A stretch of 64,000 nt of DNA from Microbacterium sp. BH-3-3-3 (GTDB lineage: Bacteria > Actinomycetota > Actinomycetes > Actinomycetales > Microbacteriaceae), in NCBI RefSeq assembly GCF_007679045.1, contig NZ_VEFS01000004.1, positions 186,001 through 250,000 on the forward strand, written 5' to 3'. Shown here piece by piece: positions 10,958-19,587 of the stretch. The position numbers and the translations under genes are program-made. Positions within the stretch are counted from its first letter, which is position 1, and each line of letters starts with the position of its first letter. The notes below the pieces were generated by a model. That model saw nothing but the letters and a program-made list of their open reading frames with translations. It was not told where the DNA came from and did not search any database.

Positions 10958-11566
10958 ATGACGCCGTCGCTTCCCGGACTCCCGCCCCTGTTCTGGACCG
11001 GAACCGAGGGCATCGTCTCGTACGACGAAGACGCCGCGACTCTTCAGCTCACGGCTCGCGCCGGGGTTGACTGGACCAACGACGCGACCGGAGGCCCTGC
11101 GCAGCACGCTGCGACCGCGCTGGCCTTCTCCGCACCCGACGGCGATTTCGTGCTGTCGGCCCGGGTGCGGGTACTCGGTGCTCGCTCCACTTTCGACGCC
11201 GGGGCCCTTGCCGTGTGGGCCGGGCCCGATCGTTGGGCGAAGCTCTGCAACGAGTATTCGCCGCAGAGTGCCGCGATGGTCGTCAGCGTCGTCACGAACG
11301 CATTTTCCGACGACGCGAACGGCCCGCTCCTCGACGCGGATGCGGTGTACCTTCGCGTCGCTCGGACGGGGCCCGCTTTCGCTTTCCATTTCTCGCGCGA
11401 CGGGGTCGCCTGGGATTTCGTGCGGCTTTTCCGCCTCGACGTGGCCGCCGCCGCCGTATCGATCGGGTTCCTCGCGCAGGCGCCCCTCGGTGACGGGGCC
11501 ACGGCGGTGTTCGATGAGATCGCGTACGCGCGGACCTCGCTCGCAGATCTTCGCGATCTGAGCTGA
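10958..11566 (+). CDS. DUF1349-family concanavalin-like protein
   Basis: A 202-residue beta-rich protein with the pattern of the DUF1349 family (LamG/concanavalin-like sandwich of about 200 residues): a Trp-rich strand after residue 35, AGALAVWAGPDRWAKLCNE around 90-108 and FAFHFSRDGVAWDFVRLF around 145-162. It has no signal peptide, so it is cytoplasmic. A TAGTGT element seven bases upstream of the ATG suggests a leaderless transcript. Carbohydrate binding is plausible from the fold but unproven. Confidence 0.75.
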   Translation: MTPSLPGLPPLFWTGTEGIVSYDEDAATLQLTARAGVDWTNDATGGPAQHAATALAFSAPDGDFVLSARVRVLGARSTFDAGALAVWAGPDRWAKLCNEYSPQSAAMVVSVVTNAFSDDANGPLLDADAVYLRVARTGPAFAFHFSRDGVAWDFVRLFRLDVAAAAVSIGFLAQAPLGDGATAVFDEIAYARTSLADLRDLS

Positions 11567-11604
11567 CGGACCCCCACCCCCGGTGGCGGTGGAAGACTGG
11601 GCGG

Positions 11605-12012
11605 ATGCCGCACCGCCGAGGCCTCACCGTCCGCTCCGTCGCCCGCGGAGCTCTCGCCGCCCTCCTGGTCGGGGCGGGGGTGAGCCACGTGACCTGGGGC
11701 CGCCGGGGCTATCGGATCGTCGTCCCGGGCTGGGCCACGCGACTGCTGCGCACCGACAAAGACGCCATCGTCGTGGCATCCGGAGCCGTCGAGGTGATCC
11801 TCGGCGTCGCTCTCGTCGCTCTGCCCCGCGAGAGGTCGCGCATCGGCGCGGCGATCGCGGCGTTCTTCGTCGCGGTGTTCCCGGGCAACGTGCACCAGTG
11901 GCGCACCGGCCGCGCGGCGCCCGGCCTGCAGACCGACCGCGCGCGGTTCCTCCGCCTGTTCCTGCAGGTGCCGCTCGTGGCGTGGGCGTGGTGGGCGACG
12001 CGCGAGCGCTGA
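11605..12012 (+). CDS. DoxX-like small membrane protein
   Basis: A 135-residue protein with four hydrophobic segments. The first carries a Gly-Val-Ser-His motif, the third FFVAVFPGNVHQW, and the last LFLQVPLVAWAWW; the Pro-Gly-Asn-Val-His element is characteristic of short DoxX-like proteins. Related proteins have been linked to redox or thiol stress, but no partner gene is adjacent here. It converges with the RecQ-type gene. Confidence 0.7.
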   Translation: MPHRRGLTVRSVARGALAALLVGAGVSHVTWGRRGYRIVVPGWATRLLRTDKDAIVVASGAVEVILGVALVALPRERSRIGAAIAAFFVAVFPGNVHQWRTGRAAPGLQTDRARFLRLFLQVPLVAWAWWATRER

Positions 12013-12067
12013 CCCGCGAGCGCTGACGCCAACGCCCCCGCCCGCGCGTGTTCCGCCCGCCGCGCGA

Positions 12068-13720
12068 TTACGCCGCTGCGCCGAGCTCCATGACGCCGCT
12101 TTCGAAGGCCGCGCGCGCGAGCACCTTGTAGCCATGCTCGGGGAAGAACACGGTCAGCCGGTCGGCCTCGATCCCCATGACCGTGCCGACACCGAACTCG
12201 CCGTGCTGCACGGTCGAGTCGATCCGGATGCCGTCGGCATCCGCCTCTGCGGGCTCGGCGTCGTTCGGGGTCACGGTGGTTCCGGTGCCGCAGCGATCGC
12301 ACGACCCGCACTCATCCGGCGTCTCGACCCCGAAGTACTCGAGAAGCGCGCGGCGGCGACAGTGCGAGGTCTCGGCGTAGCCGCGCATGATCTCGATGCG
12401 CGAGGCGCGGATGCGCTCTTCCGCCTCATCGCGCTCGCGCACGGCCGCGACCGCGTCTCCCGCGGAAGCCTTCTTCGCCGCCGACACCCCGTCGGGGCCG
12501 GAGACGGCGAAGCCGCAGGTGACGAGCTGGTTCAGCACGCGTCCGATCGCGCGGACCGACCGGCCGGACTCCTCGGCGATGGCCTTCGCCCGCAACGGCG
12601 TCTTCGCGCGGCCCAAGGCGTCCCACACCCCGGCCACGTCGGCGCGCTTGCTGTGCCCACCGGCGAAGAAGGAGCGCAGCGAGAAGTCCTCGGAGCGGTA
12701 GTGCAGGATCGCGCGGGCGGGCTGCCCGTCGCGCGCCGCCCGACCGATCTCCTGGGCGTACGAGTCGAGCGACTCGGTGACGTCGGCGTGCACGACCAGA
12801 CGCACGTCGGACTTGTCGACGCCCATTCCGAACGCCGAGGTGGCCACGACCACGTCGAGCTCCCCCGCGCTCCAGGCCGCGTGCACCTCGTCGCGTCGCT
12901 TCTGCGCCATCGCCCCGTGATAGGGCGCCGCGCGCACTCCGAGGGCGACGAGCTCGTCGGCGTAGGCGTCGGTTGCCTTGCGCGTCGCCACGTACAGCAG
13001 CGCCGGGCCGCCGGCATCCTGAACATCGGCGAGCACCGCGCGGCGCTTGTCGAGGTCGTGCTCGTGGCGGCGCACCGCCATGTGGATCTCGGGGCGGTCC
13101 ATTCCGCGGACCTCGAGGTGCGGTTCGCGCATGCCGAGGCTCGCCACGATGTCGTCGCGGACGGGGGCGGATGCCGTGGCCGTCAGGGCCAGGATCGGGG
13201 GATGCCCCAGCGCCTCCACGGCGTCGCCGATGCGCGCGTAGTCGGGCCGGAAGTCGTGCCCCCACGCCGACACGCAGTGCGCCTCGTCGACGACGACCAG
13301 GCGTACGTCGGCCTTCGCGAGCCGGTCGAACACCTCGGTGTTCGCGAGCTGCTCGGGAGCGAGGAACGCGTAGACCGCATCGGGGCCCTCGATCGCGGCC
13401 CACGCGCGCTTCTTGCCCGCCGCGCTGGTCCGCGAGTTCAGGGCGACCGCCGCCGGAGCGTCGGGAGCGGCATCGATCGAGTCGATCTGATCGCGCTGCA
13501 GGGCCAGCAGCGGCGAGATCACGACGGTGACCCCGCCCAACTCGCAGCCGGCGATCTGGTACACCGCCGACTTGCCCGCGCCGGTGGGGAAGACCACGAG
13601 GGTGTCGCGCCCGCCGATGACCGCATCGATCGCCTCCGCTTGACCCGGGAGCAGGTCGTCCCACCCGAAGACCTCGCGGGCGGTGCGGGCGGACTGTTCG
13701 AGAGTGGCGGGAGCGTTCAC
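12068..13720 (-). CDS. RecQ-family ATP-dependent DNA helicase
   Basis: A 550-residue SF2 helicase with Walker A FPTGAGKS (catalytic Lys50), motif II DEAH (145-148) followed by CVSAWGHDFRPDY, motif III LALTATA and motif VI QEIGRAARDGQP. A zinc-binding cysteine cluster with CRRRALLEYFGV and CGSCDRC follows. There is no HRDC domain; instead the last about 70 residues form a small beta-rich tail common in actinobacterial RecQ-like proteins. Role: 3'-5' DNA unwinding in repair and recombination. The GTG start has GAATGAGG upstream, and a DNA-damage-like promoter lies about 28 bases upstream of the start. Confidence 0.9.
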   Translation of the reverse strand: MNAPATLEQSARTAREVFGWDDLLPGQAEAIDAVIGGRDTLVVFPTGAGKSAVYQIAGCELGGVTVVISPLLALQRDQIDSIDAAPDAPAAVALNSRTSAAGKKRAWAAIEGPDAVYAFLAPEQLANTEVFDRLAKADVRLVVVDEAHCVSAWGHDFRPDYARIGDAVEALGHPPILALTATASAPVRDDIVASLGMREPHLEVRGMDRPEIHMAVRRHEHDLDKRRAVLADVQDAGGPALLYVATRKATDAYADELVALGVRAAPYHGAMAQKRRDEVHAAWSAGELDVVVATSAFGMGVDKSDVRLVVHADVTESLDSYAQEIGRAARDGQPARAILHYRSEDFSLRSFFAGGHSKRADVAGVWDALGRAKTPLRAKAIAEESGRSVRAIGRVLNQLVTCGFAVSGPDGVSAAKKASAGDAVAAVRERDEAEERIRASRIEIMRGYAETSHCRRRALLEYFGVETPDECGSCDRCGTGTTVTPNDAEPAEADADGIRIDSTVQHGEFGVGTVMGIEADRLTVFFPEHGYKVLARAAFESGVMELGAAA

Positions 13721-13747
13721 AAGGCCTCATTCCTGGGGGAGGTCCCC

Positions 13748-13769
13748 AGCACACCTCAGACCTCCGACA
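13748..13769 (-). promoter_or_regulatory. RecA_NDp-like promoter of the RecQ-type gene
   Basis: On the minus strand: TGTCGGAG, eight bases, TGTGCT, with a leader of about 21 bases containing GAATGAGG before the GTG at 13720. Unlike the other sites this one leaves room for a conventional ribosome site. Confidence 0.45.
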
Positions 13770-13874
13770 TTGCCGCGGGGGTTGCGAGCCGCACCGACGT
13801 GTGATCAGCTCCGCGCCCCGACAGAAGGTCGGCCCCTAGGCATTCGAGGGGCGCTGACGCAACCGCGTCATCGA

Positions 13875-13896
13875 CGTCGGAGGGTGCTGACAGGAT
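13875..13896 (+). promoter_or_regulatory. RecA_NDp-like promoter of the DNA ligase gene
   Basis: CGTCGGAG (13875-13882), eight bases, CAGGAT (13891-13896), then six bases to the ATG at 13903. It lies about 105 bases from the divergent element serving the RecQ-type gene, so two DNA-metabolism genes share the same promoter class. Confidence 0.5.
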
Positions 13897-13902
13897 GCCG
13901 CC

Positions 13903-15447
13903 ATGCTCTTCGTAGAGATCGAGACGGCCCTCGCGGCGGTGACGAACACGCGTTCGCGCCTCGCCAAGATCGAGGCTCTCGCCACGGTGCTCCGCGGCCT
14001 CGCGCCCGACGAGATCGAGCCCGCGATCGGGCTGCTCACGGCATCCCCCCGACAGGGGCGACTCGGCGTCGGCTGGCGCACCCTCTCGGCGCGCGGCGGG
14101 GAGCACGCCGAGACCCCGTCGCTGACGGTCGCCGATGTCGACGAGACGTTCTCGCGCCTCACCGGGATCGGCGGGTCGGGCTCCGCGGCGGCACGCACGA
14201 GCCTCCTCGACGAGCTCGCCCAGCGCGCGACGGCGGGGGAGTGGAACCTGCTCATCCGCATCATGACGGGCGAGCTGCGCACCGGCGCCCTCGAAGGCGT
14301 GCTGCTGGATGCCGTCGCCCGAGCCGCCGACCGCGACGGCACGGCCGTACGACGGGCCGCGATGCTCTCGGGCGATCTCGGAGCCACGGCCCGCGTCGCT
14401 CTGACCGGGAGCGACGACGACCTGGCCGCGGTGGGACTCATCGTGCTGCGCGGCGTGCAGCCGATGCTCGCCTCGACGGCGACCTCGGTCCGCGAGGCGC
14501 TCGAGGTCGCGGGGCGCGCCTCAGTCGAGTACAAGCTCGACGGTGCCCGCGTTCAGGTGCACCGCCACGGCGACGCTGTGCGCGTGTTCACCCGCACTCT
14601 CGCCGACGTCACGCACCGGGTGCCCGAGATCGTCGAGGCCGCGCTCTCGCTGCCCGTCGACGACGTGATCCTCGACGGCGAGACCCTCTCGCTCGACGAA
14701 GACGGCGGGCCGCGTCCCTTCCAAGACACCATGGCGCGCTTCGGCGCCGAGACCGCGCGGGCCATCGCGTTGCGTCCGTGGTTCTTCGACATCCTCCACG
14801 TCGACGGCCGCGACCTCGTCGACGAGCCCCTGTCCGCACGCCTCGATGAGCTCGAGCGGATCGCCGCCGAATGGCGCATCCCGGCGATCCTCACCGACGA
14901 CGCCGAGCAGGCCGAGACGTTCGCCCGCGATGCGCTCTCCGCAGGCCACGAAGGCGTCATGGTGAAGGGGCTGGATGCCGCGTACACGGCCGGCCGCCGC
15001 GGCAAGAGCTGGCTGAAGGTCAAGCCCGTGCACATGTTCGACCTCGTCGTGCTGGGGGTCGAACGCGGCTCCGGCCGCCGCGCGGGCTGGTTCTCGAACC
15101 TCCACCTGGGGGCACGCGATCCCGACGGCGTCTTCGGCGATCCCGGCGGATTCGTCATGGTCGGCAAGACCTTCAAGGGGCTGACCGACGAGCTGCTGAT
15201 CTGGCAGACCGCGCACTTCAGCGAGCGCGAGACGGGGGAGGTTCCCGGTGGCATCCGCGTCGTCCCCGACACCGTCGTCGAGATCGCGATCGACGGCGTA
15301 CAGCGATCCGTGCGCTACCCCGGCGGCGTGGCGCTGCGCTTCGCCCGCGTGAAGACCTACCGTTCGGACAAGACCGCGGCCGAGGCCGACACGATCGACA
15401 CGCTTCGCGCGCTGCTGCCCGGCGGCGGCGCTGCGACGGAGGGATGA
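13903..15447 (+). CDS. ATP-dependent DNA ligase
   Basis: A 514-residue ligase with an N-terminal helical DNA-binding domain (about residues 1-190), the adenylation motif EYKLDGARVQ with the AMP-accepting Lys211, motif III around VFTRTLADVT, motif IV DGE, motif V GVMVKGLDAAY with SWLKVKP, and a C-terminal OB-fold. This is the architecture of actinobacterial LigB/archaeal-type ligases, which seal nicks using ATP and act beside the essential NAD-dependent LigA. It has no polymerase or nuclease domain, so it is not LigD. It stands divergent to the RecQ-type gene. Confidence 0.9.
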   Translation: MLFVEIETALAAVTNTRSRLAKIEALATVLRGLAPDEIEPAIGLLTASPRQGRLGVGWRTLSARGGEHAETPSLTVADVDETFSRLTGIGGSGSAAARTSLLDELAQRATAGEWNLLIRIMTGELRTGALEGVLLDAVARAADRDGTAVRRAAMLSGDLGATARVALTGSDDDLAAVGLIVLRGVQPMLASTATSVREALEVAGRASVEYKLDGARVQVHRHGDAVRVFTRTLADVTHRVPEIVEAALSLPVDDVILDGETLSLDEDGGPRPFQDTMARFGAETARAIALRPWFFDILHVDGRDLVDEPLSARLDELERIAAEWRIPAILTDDAEQAETFARDALSAGHEGVMVKGLDAAYTAGRRGKSWLKVKPVHMFDLVVLGVERGSGRRAGWFSNLHLGARDPDGVFGDPGGFVMVGKTFKGLTDELLIWQTAHFSERETGEVPGGIRVVPDTVVEIAIDGVQRSVRYPGGVALRFARVKTYRSDKTAAEADTIDTLRALLPGGGAATEG

Positions 15448-15451
15448 CGCG

Positions 15452-16078
15452 ATGAGTCTGGCGCCTTGGCTCGACGGCGAGCTCGGCTACCGCAGTTTCG
15501 GAACGCCGGGCGCACCGCGCGCCGTGTTCGTCCTGCGCACCGGCGACGTGTCCACGACCGATCCCGATGCGAGCGTCACCTCGGGATTCGACGTGCGGGT
15601 GGTGGCGGTCGGGCTCGACGCCCCCGAGCTCGAAGACCCGCCGGTCTTCGGCGGCCAGACGCCCGCCGGGCTGACCGTCGAGGCGCTGCGCGAACTCGTC
15701 GCCCGTGAAGCACCGGGCGTCACCGTGGGCCTCGTCGGAGAGCGATCGGCCGGGGCCATCGCGATCTACCTCGCCGCGGCTCTGGGGGAGGTCGTCGACC
15801 GCCTCGCGATCGTCGGTGTGCCCAGTCCCAACGATCCGCTCAGCCGCGACCTCCGCACGCCGTTGCTCGACGACCTCGCCGCCGAGGTGCTGGTGGTCGT
15901 CGGGGGCGACGGCCCGGCCGACGTCGCCGACGCGAACTGGTACGTCGAACGCATGCGGTCAGCCGAGGCCGAAGTCGTTCCGGATGCCGAGATCACCTCG
16001 GTCAACAACCATGTCACTCTGACGACCGTGTGGGAGCGCGTGCTGGCGCACGTGGCCCCCGGCGCCGAGCGCCGCTGA
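15452..16078 (+). CDS. Alpha/beta-hydrolase-like protein
   Basis: A 208-residue protein starting four bases after the ligase stop, so probably co-transcribed. It has the alternating strand/helix pattern of a small alpha/beta hydrolase, a candidate nucleophile in GERSAGAIAIYLAAAL (about residue 99) and a late VNNHVTLTTVW segment that could supply the histidine. The nucleophile elbow is ERSAG rather than GxSxG, so activity is uncertain. Function unknown. Confidence 0.6.
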   Translation: MSLAPWLDGELGYRSFGTPGAPRAVFVLRTGDVSTTDPDASVTSGFDVRVVAVGLDAPELEDPPVFGGQTPAGLTVEALRELVAREAPGVTVGLVGERSAGAIAIYLAAALGEVVDRLAIVGVPSPNDPLSRDLRTPLLDDLAAEVLVVVGGDGPADVADANWYVERMRSAEAEVVPDAEITSVNNHVTLTTVWERVLAHVAPGAERR

Positions 16079-16114
16079 CCCACCGACCGCGAACGTCAGC
16101 GCAACAACGGCAGG

Positions 16115-16975
16115 TCAGCCGCGCGTCAGCGCCTTGACCTGCACGACGTTCGACTCCTCGTCGACCTCGACATGATCCGTCTGCGCCTTGAGGAAGTCCG
16201 AGAAGCTGCGGAACCCGAGTGCCTTCTCGCTGAACGAGGGGTCGAGCCGCTTCATGAGGTCTTTCACCGCGGAGGCGTGCAGCCACTCGCCGTCGGCGCG
16301 CTCGGCCTCGAGCTGCATCGCGCGATCGAGAAGGTCGACGGCGGGGTCTTTCGAGCGCTTGCGGGCGCGCGGGCGCGAGGGGGTGCTGTCTTTCTTCGTC
16401 TCGGAGAGCTTCGGAATGCCCGGCAGCGAGTCGTACGCGTCGAAGCGGTCGCAGGCCGCGGCCAGCGACTTCGCGGTCGACCCCGCCACTCCCACGCCCA
16501 CGACGTAACGGCCGAGGCGCTTGCACCGCTGGGCGAGCGGGACGTAGTCGCTGTCGCCCGCGACGATCACGACGTGCGTGAGATCGGGCAGGCGGAACAT
16601 GTCTTCGACGGCATCCACGGCGAGGCGGATGTCGGCGCCGTTCTTGGCATATGCCGCCGCGGGGAAGAGCTGCACGAGATCGACCGCGCGGGCGACCAGC
16701 TGCGAGCGGTACTCCGCGTTGACCGGCGACGACCAGTCGGCGTAGGCGCGCGTGAGAACCAGGGTGCCGAACGAGGCCGCGTAGTCGATGACGGCTCCCA
16801 CATCGATGGTCGCCTTGGTGAGGCGCTCCGCGATCTCGGGGTCGAGGGGGTTCTCGGCGATCTTCTGCCGATCGCGCGAGTAGGCGTTTCGCCCGTGGAC
16901 GCGGTCGTACCACGACATCACGATGTTGTCGAAGTCGAGGTAGACGGCGACGCGGGCGGTCTGCGTATCGGGCAT
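16115..16975 (-). CDS. NYN-domain ribonuclease-like protein with LOTUS/OST-HTH tail
   Basis: A 286-residue protein. Residues 8-165 form a NYN (PIN-like) domain: the acidic residues of VYLDFDN, Asp in GADIRLAVDAVEDM and the VIVAGDSDYVPLAQRC motif make the metal site of this nuclease fold. A basic linker (about 185-210) leads to a C-terminal helical domain with the pattern of OST-HTH/LOTUS modules (about 215-286). Such proteins (LabA/DUF88 type) are thought to process RNA. A CAGACT six bases upstream of the ATG suggests a leaderless mRNA. Confidence 0.8.
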   Translation of the reverse strand: MPDTQTARVAVYLDFDNIVMSWYDRVHGRNAYSRDRQKIAENPLDPEIAERLTKATIDVGAVIDYAASFGTLVLTRAYADWSSPVNAEYRSQLVARAVDLVQLFPAAAYAKNGADIRLAVDAVEDMFRLPDLTHVVIVAGDSDYVPLAQRCKRLGRYVVGVGVAGSTAKSLAAACDRFDAYDSLPGIPKLSETKKDSTPSRPRARKRSKDPAVDLLDRAMQLEAERADGEWLHASAVKDLMKRLDPSFSEKALGFRSFSDFLKAQTDHVEVDEESNVVQVKALTRG

Positions 16976-17022
16976 GGGTCCAGTCTGGTCGGTCGCGAAC
17001 GGTTGCGGAACGCCTCGCGGGC

Positions 17023-18006
17023 TCAGCGCTCGGTGGGGTAGACGACGCCGATCTGCCGGCGCACCTCGTCGAGGACGCCCATGATCGCGACGGTCTCGTC
17101 GATGGGCAGGATGTCGTTGGATCCGACCCCGGCGGCGACGAGGCGCTCGGCGGCCAGCGCCTGGTACTGCATACCGCGGCCCTCGACCTCGCTCGTGTAC
17201 TCCTCGGCGACCTCGTTCGAAGGCAGCGTCACGCGGAACGAGGTGGGGGTGTACCAGACGCGGTCGATCTCGATGCGGGCTTCGGTGCCGACGATCTGCG
17301 CGGTGTTCGCGCCGGCGCCGCGCGACGACGACACGGTGGTCGAGACGGTTCCGCCGGGGTGCACCATCGCGGTGGCGACCTCGGCGTCGCTGCCCGCGTC
17401 GGACAGGCGGGCGACGGCGGTGATGCGCTCGGGCAGGCCCAACACGTCGACGGCGAACGAGAGGGGGTAGATGCCCAGGTCGAGAAGCGCTCCGCCGCCG
17501 AGGGCGAGGTCGTTGAGGCGGTGGGCGGGGTCGGTCGAGATCTTCTGCGTGTGATCGGCCGACACCACGCGCAGCTCACCGAGGGTGCCGGCGGCGATGA
17601 TCTCGCGGATGCGCACCATGTGCGGCAGGTACCGCGTCCACATGGCCTCCATCGCGAGCAGCCCCTTCGCTGCGGCCGCGTCGCGGATGGCCGCGGCCTC
17701 GGCCTGATTGAGGGTGAAGGGCTTCTCGACGAGCACGTGCTTCCCGTGCTCGAGGGCCAGCAGGGCGTTGTCGACGTGACCGGGGTGCGGGGTCGCGATG
17801 TAGACGATGTCGACGTCGGGGTCGGCGACGAGCTCTTCGTACGAGCCGTGCGCGTGCGGGATGTCGTACTTCTCGGCGAAGGCGCGCGCGTTGTCGAGGC
17901 TGCGCGAGCCGACGGCGGCGACGTCGAGGCCCGCGGTACGCAGGTCGGAGGTGAAGGCGTGCGCGATGCCGCCCGTTGCGAGGATGCCCCAGTGCAGTCC
18001 GGTCAT
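17023..18006 (-). CDS. Gfo/Idh/MocA-family NAD(P)-dependent oxidoreductase
   Basis: A 327-residue protein with an N-terminal Rossmann fold (GILATGGIAHAFTSDL, residues 6-21), the DIVYIATPHPGH strand, the conserved EKPF motif (about residues 93-96) that supplies the catalytic lysine, and the C-terminal alpha/beta domain with GGGALLDLGIYPL. Related enzymes oxidise sugars, inositols or dihydrodiols. No sugar operon adjoins it. The start is ATG at 18006; a GTG two codons earlier is possible. The promoter upstream matches the RecA_NDp consensus exactly. Confidence 0.85.
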   Translation of the reverse strand: MTGLHWGILATGGIAHAFTSDLRTAGLDVAAVGSRSLDNARAFAEKYDIPHAHGSYEELVADPDVDIVYIATPHPGHVDNALLALEHGKHVLVEKPFTLNQAEAAAIRDAAAAKGLLAMEAMWTRYLPHMVRIREIIAAGTLGELRVVSADHTQKISTDPAHRLNDLALGGGALLDLGIYPLSFAVDVLGLPERITAVARLSDAGSDAEVATAMVHPGGTVSTTVSSSRGAGANTAQIVGTEARIEIDRVWYTPTSFRVTLPSNEVAEEYTSEVEGRGMQYQALAAERLVAAGVGSNDILPIDETVAIMGVLDEVRRQIGVVYPTER

Positions 18007-18013
18007 GGGTTCC

Positions 18014-18035
18014 ACCGTATCGGCGCCCACCGACA
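18014..18035 (-). promoter_or_regulatory. Consensus RecA_NDp-type promoter of the Gfo/Idh/MocA gene
   Basis: On the minus strand: TGTCGGTG, eight bases, TACGGT, then seven bases to the ATG at 18006. This fits TGTCRGTG-N8-TAnnnT at every defined position and is the best of the seven sites seen in this window. Confidence 0.6.
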
Positions 18036-18087
18036 TCGCGGTCGATCGAGCCGGGATGCGCATACGAGTCGCCTCTAGGCTCGGGTC

Positions 18088-19410
18088 ATGACGCCCGTCG
18101 AGCGCTTCCGCGAGTTGCTGTCGATCCCCACCGTCTCGCGCGTCGATCCCGCCGAGGTCGACGACGACGCCTTCGAACGCTTCCACGCAGCACTCGCTCG
18201 CCTGTACCCGCTGGTCCACGAACGCCTCGAGCGCGAAGTCGTGGCCGGCCGCTCGTTGCTGTACCGCTGGCGCGGCGACAGCCCCGAGGCTCCACTCCTG
18301 CTGCTCGCGCACCAGGACGTCGTACCGATCGACGGCCAGCCCTGGCGGCATCCGCCCTTCGCCGCCGAGGTGGTGGGGGAAGGTCCGGATGCCGAGATCC
18401 ACGCCCGCGGTGCGATCGACGACAAGGGGGCCCTGGTGGCGATCCTCGAGGCGGTCGAGCAGGCGCTCGCCGACGGGGTGACCCCGCGCACCGACGTGTG
18501 GCTCGCGTTCGGCCATGACGAGGAGACCCACGGCACCGGGGCTCGGGCCATGGCCGCGGAGCTGGCCGAACGCGGGGTCGCCCCCGCTCTCGTGCTCGAC
18601 GAGGGGGGCGCCGTCGTCGAGGGTGCCGTGCCCGGGGTCGCCGCTCCGACCGCGATGATCGGCGTTGCCGAGCGCGGGGTCGCGACCTTCGACCTCGTCA
18701 CCCGCGAAGCCGGAGGACATGCCTCGACCCCGCCGCGCCTGCCCGCCACCGCTCGGCTCGCCCGCGCGATCGACCGCCTCCGTCGACGGCCGTTCCCGCG
18801 GCGCCTGACCGCTCCGGTGCGGGCGATGCTCGGCACCGCGGCGGCCCACACCGACGAGCCGCTGGCGACGCTCTTCCGCCGCACCGCGGTGTCGGCCCCG
18901 CTGGTGACGGCCGCCCTCGCGCACCTCGGACCCGAGACGAACGCCCTCGTGCGCACGACGGCCGTGGTGACGCGGCTCGAGGGCTCGGCGGGCGAGAACG
19001 TGCTGGCCACCACCGCCCGCGCGAGCGTGAACGTGCGCCTGCTGACGGGGGAGACGCTCGCCGACGTCTCGGTGCACCTGCGCCGTGCGGTGGCCGATCC
19101 GCTCGTCGACATCGAACTGCGCCAGGGCAACGATCCCTCTCCGGTGTCGCCGTGGCGGGGCGAGGCGTGGCGCCGCCTCTCGCGCACGGTCTCGGCGACC
19201 CTCGGCGACGACGTGGTGCCGTTGCCGTATCTGCAGTTGGGGGCCAGCGACAGCCGGTTCTACACGGGTCTCACCGACGCGGTGTACCGCTTCGCGCCCT
19301 TCCACCTCACGCGCGCCGAACGCGACGCTCTGCACGCGCCCGACGAACGCATCCGCGTCGAGGTGTGGCTCCGCGGCATCCGGTTCTATCGAGCCCTCCT
19401 CGAGTCGTGA
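18088..19410 (+). CDS. M20-family metallopeptidase (PM20D1/carboxypeptidase S-like)
   Basis: A 440-residue zinc peptidase with the co-catalytic metal motifs LLLAHQDVVP (His, Asp), HARGAIDDKG (bridging Asp) and GHDEETHGTGA (catalytic Glu-Glu), a dimerisation domain with GGHASTPPRL, and a C-terminal return to the catalytic domain. The region around DSRFYTGLTDAVYRFAP fits the carboxypeptidase S/PM20D1 subgroup, which acts on N-acyl amino acids or short peptides. It has no signal peptide, so it is cytoplasmic. A TAGGCT six bases upstream of the ATG suggests a leaderless mRNA. Confidence 0.85.
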   Translation: MTPVERFRELLSIPTVSRVDPAEVDDDAFERFHAALARLYPLVHERLEREVVAGRSLLYRWRGDSPEAPLLLLAHQDVVPIDGQPWRHPPFAAEVVGEGPDAEIHARGAIDDKGALVAILEAVEQALADGVTPRTDVWLAFGHDEETHGTGARAMAAELAERGVAPALVLDEGGAVVEGAVPGVAAPTAMIGVAERGVATFDLVTREAGGHASTPPRLPATARLARAIDRLRRRPFPRRLTAPVRAMLGTAAAHTDEPLATLFRRTAVSAPLVTAALAHLGPETNALVRTTAVVTRLEGSAGENVLATTARASVNVRLLTGETLADVSVHLRRAVADPLVDIELRQGNDPSPVSPWRGEAWRRLSRTVSATLGDDVVPLPYLQLGASDSRFYTGLTDAVYRFAPFHLTRAERDALHAPDERIRVEVWLRGIRFYRALLES

Positions 19411-19417
19411 CGGGGGC

Positions 19418-19449
19418 GCCCGCGGCGGAGGTGCGCCTCCGCCGCGGCG
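19418..19449 (+). terminator. Hairpin after the M20 peptidase
   Basis: An 11-bp perfect stem (CGCGGCGGAGG at 19421-19431 pairing with CCTCCGCCGCG at 19436-19446) and four-base loop, starting 11 bases after the stop codon. Confidence 0.7.
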
Positions 19450-19544
19450 CGGTGCGCTGAGCAGCAGGGCGAACGGGCGAAGAGCGACGAACGGGCCCGC
19501 CCCACTCGCGATCGAGCGAACAGAGCGCGGTCCGCTATTGTCGT

Positions 19545-19556
19545 GTGACCGGTCAC
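19545..19556 (+). promoter_or_regulatory. Palindromic LacI-type operator (autoregulation)
   Basis: Perfect 12-bp palindrome GTGACC/GGTCAC within TGTGACCGGTCACG, 31 bases before the LacI-type regulator. The same TGTGA-CGGTCACA pattern recurs before the sugar transporter downstream, pointing to one regulator acting on both promoters. Confidence 0.7.
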
Positions 19557-19587
19557 GCAACAGCGCGCGACCCGCAACGAGGCGGAC

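Noticed and set aside
15452..16078. Firm call of a serine hydrolase after the ligase gene
   Set aside because: The putative nucleophile elbow is ERSAG rather than GxSxG and the acid residue is not identifiable, so only a fold-level description is given.
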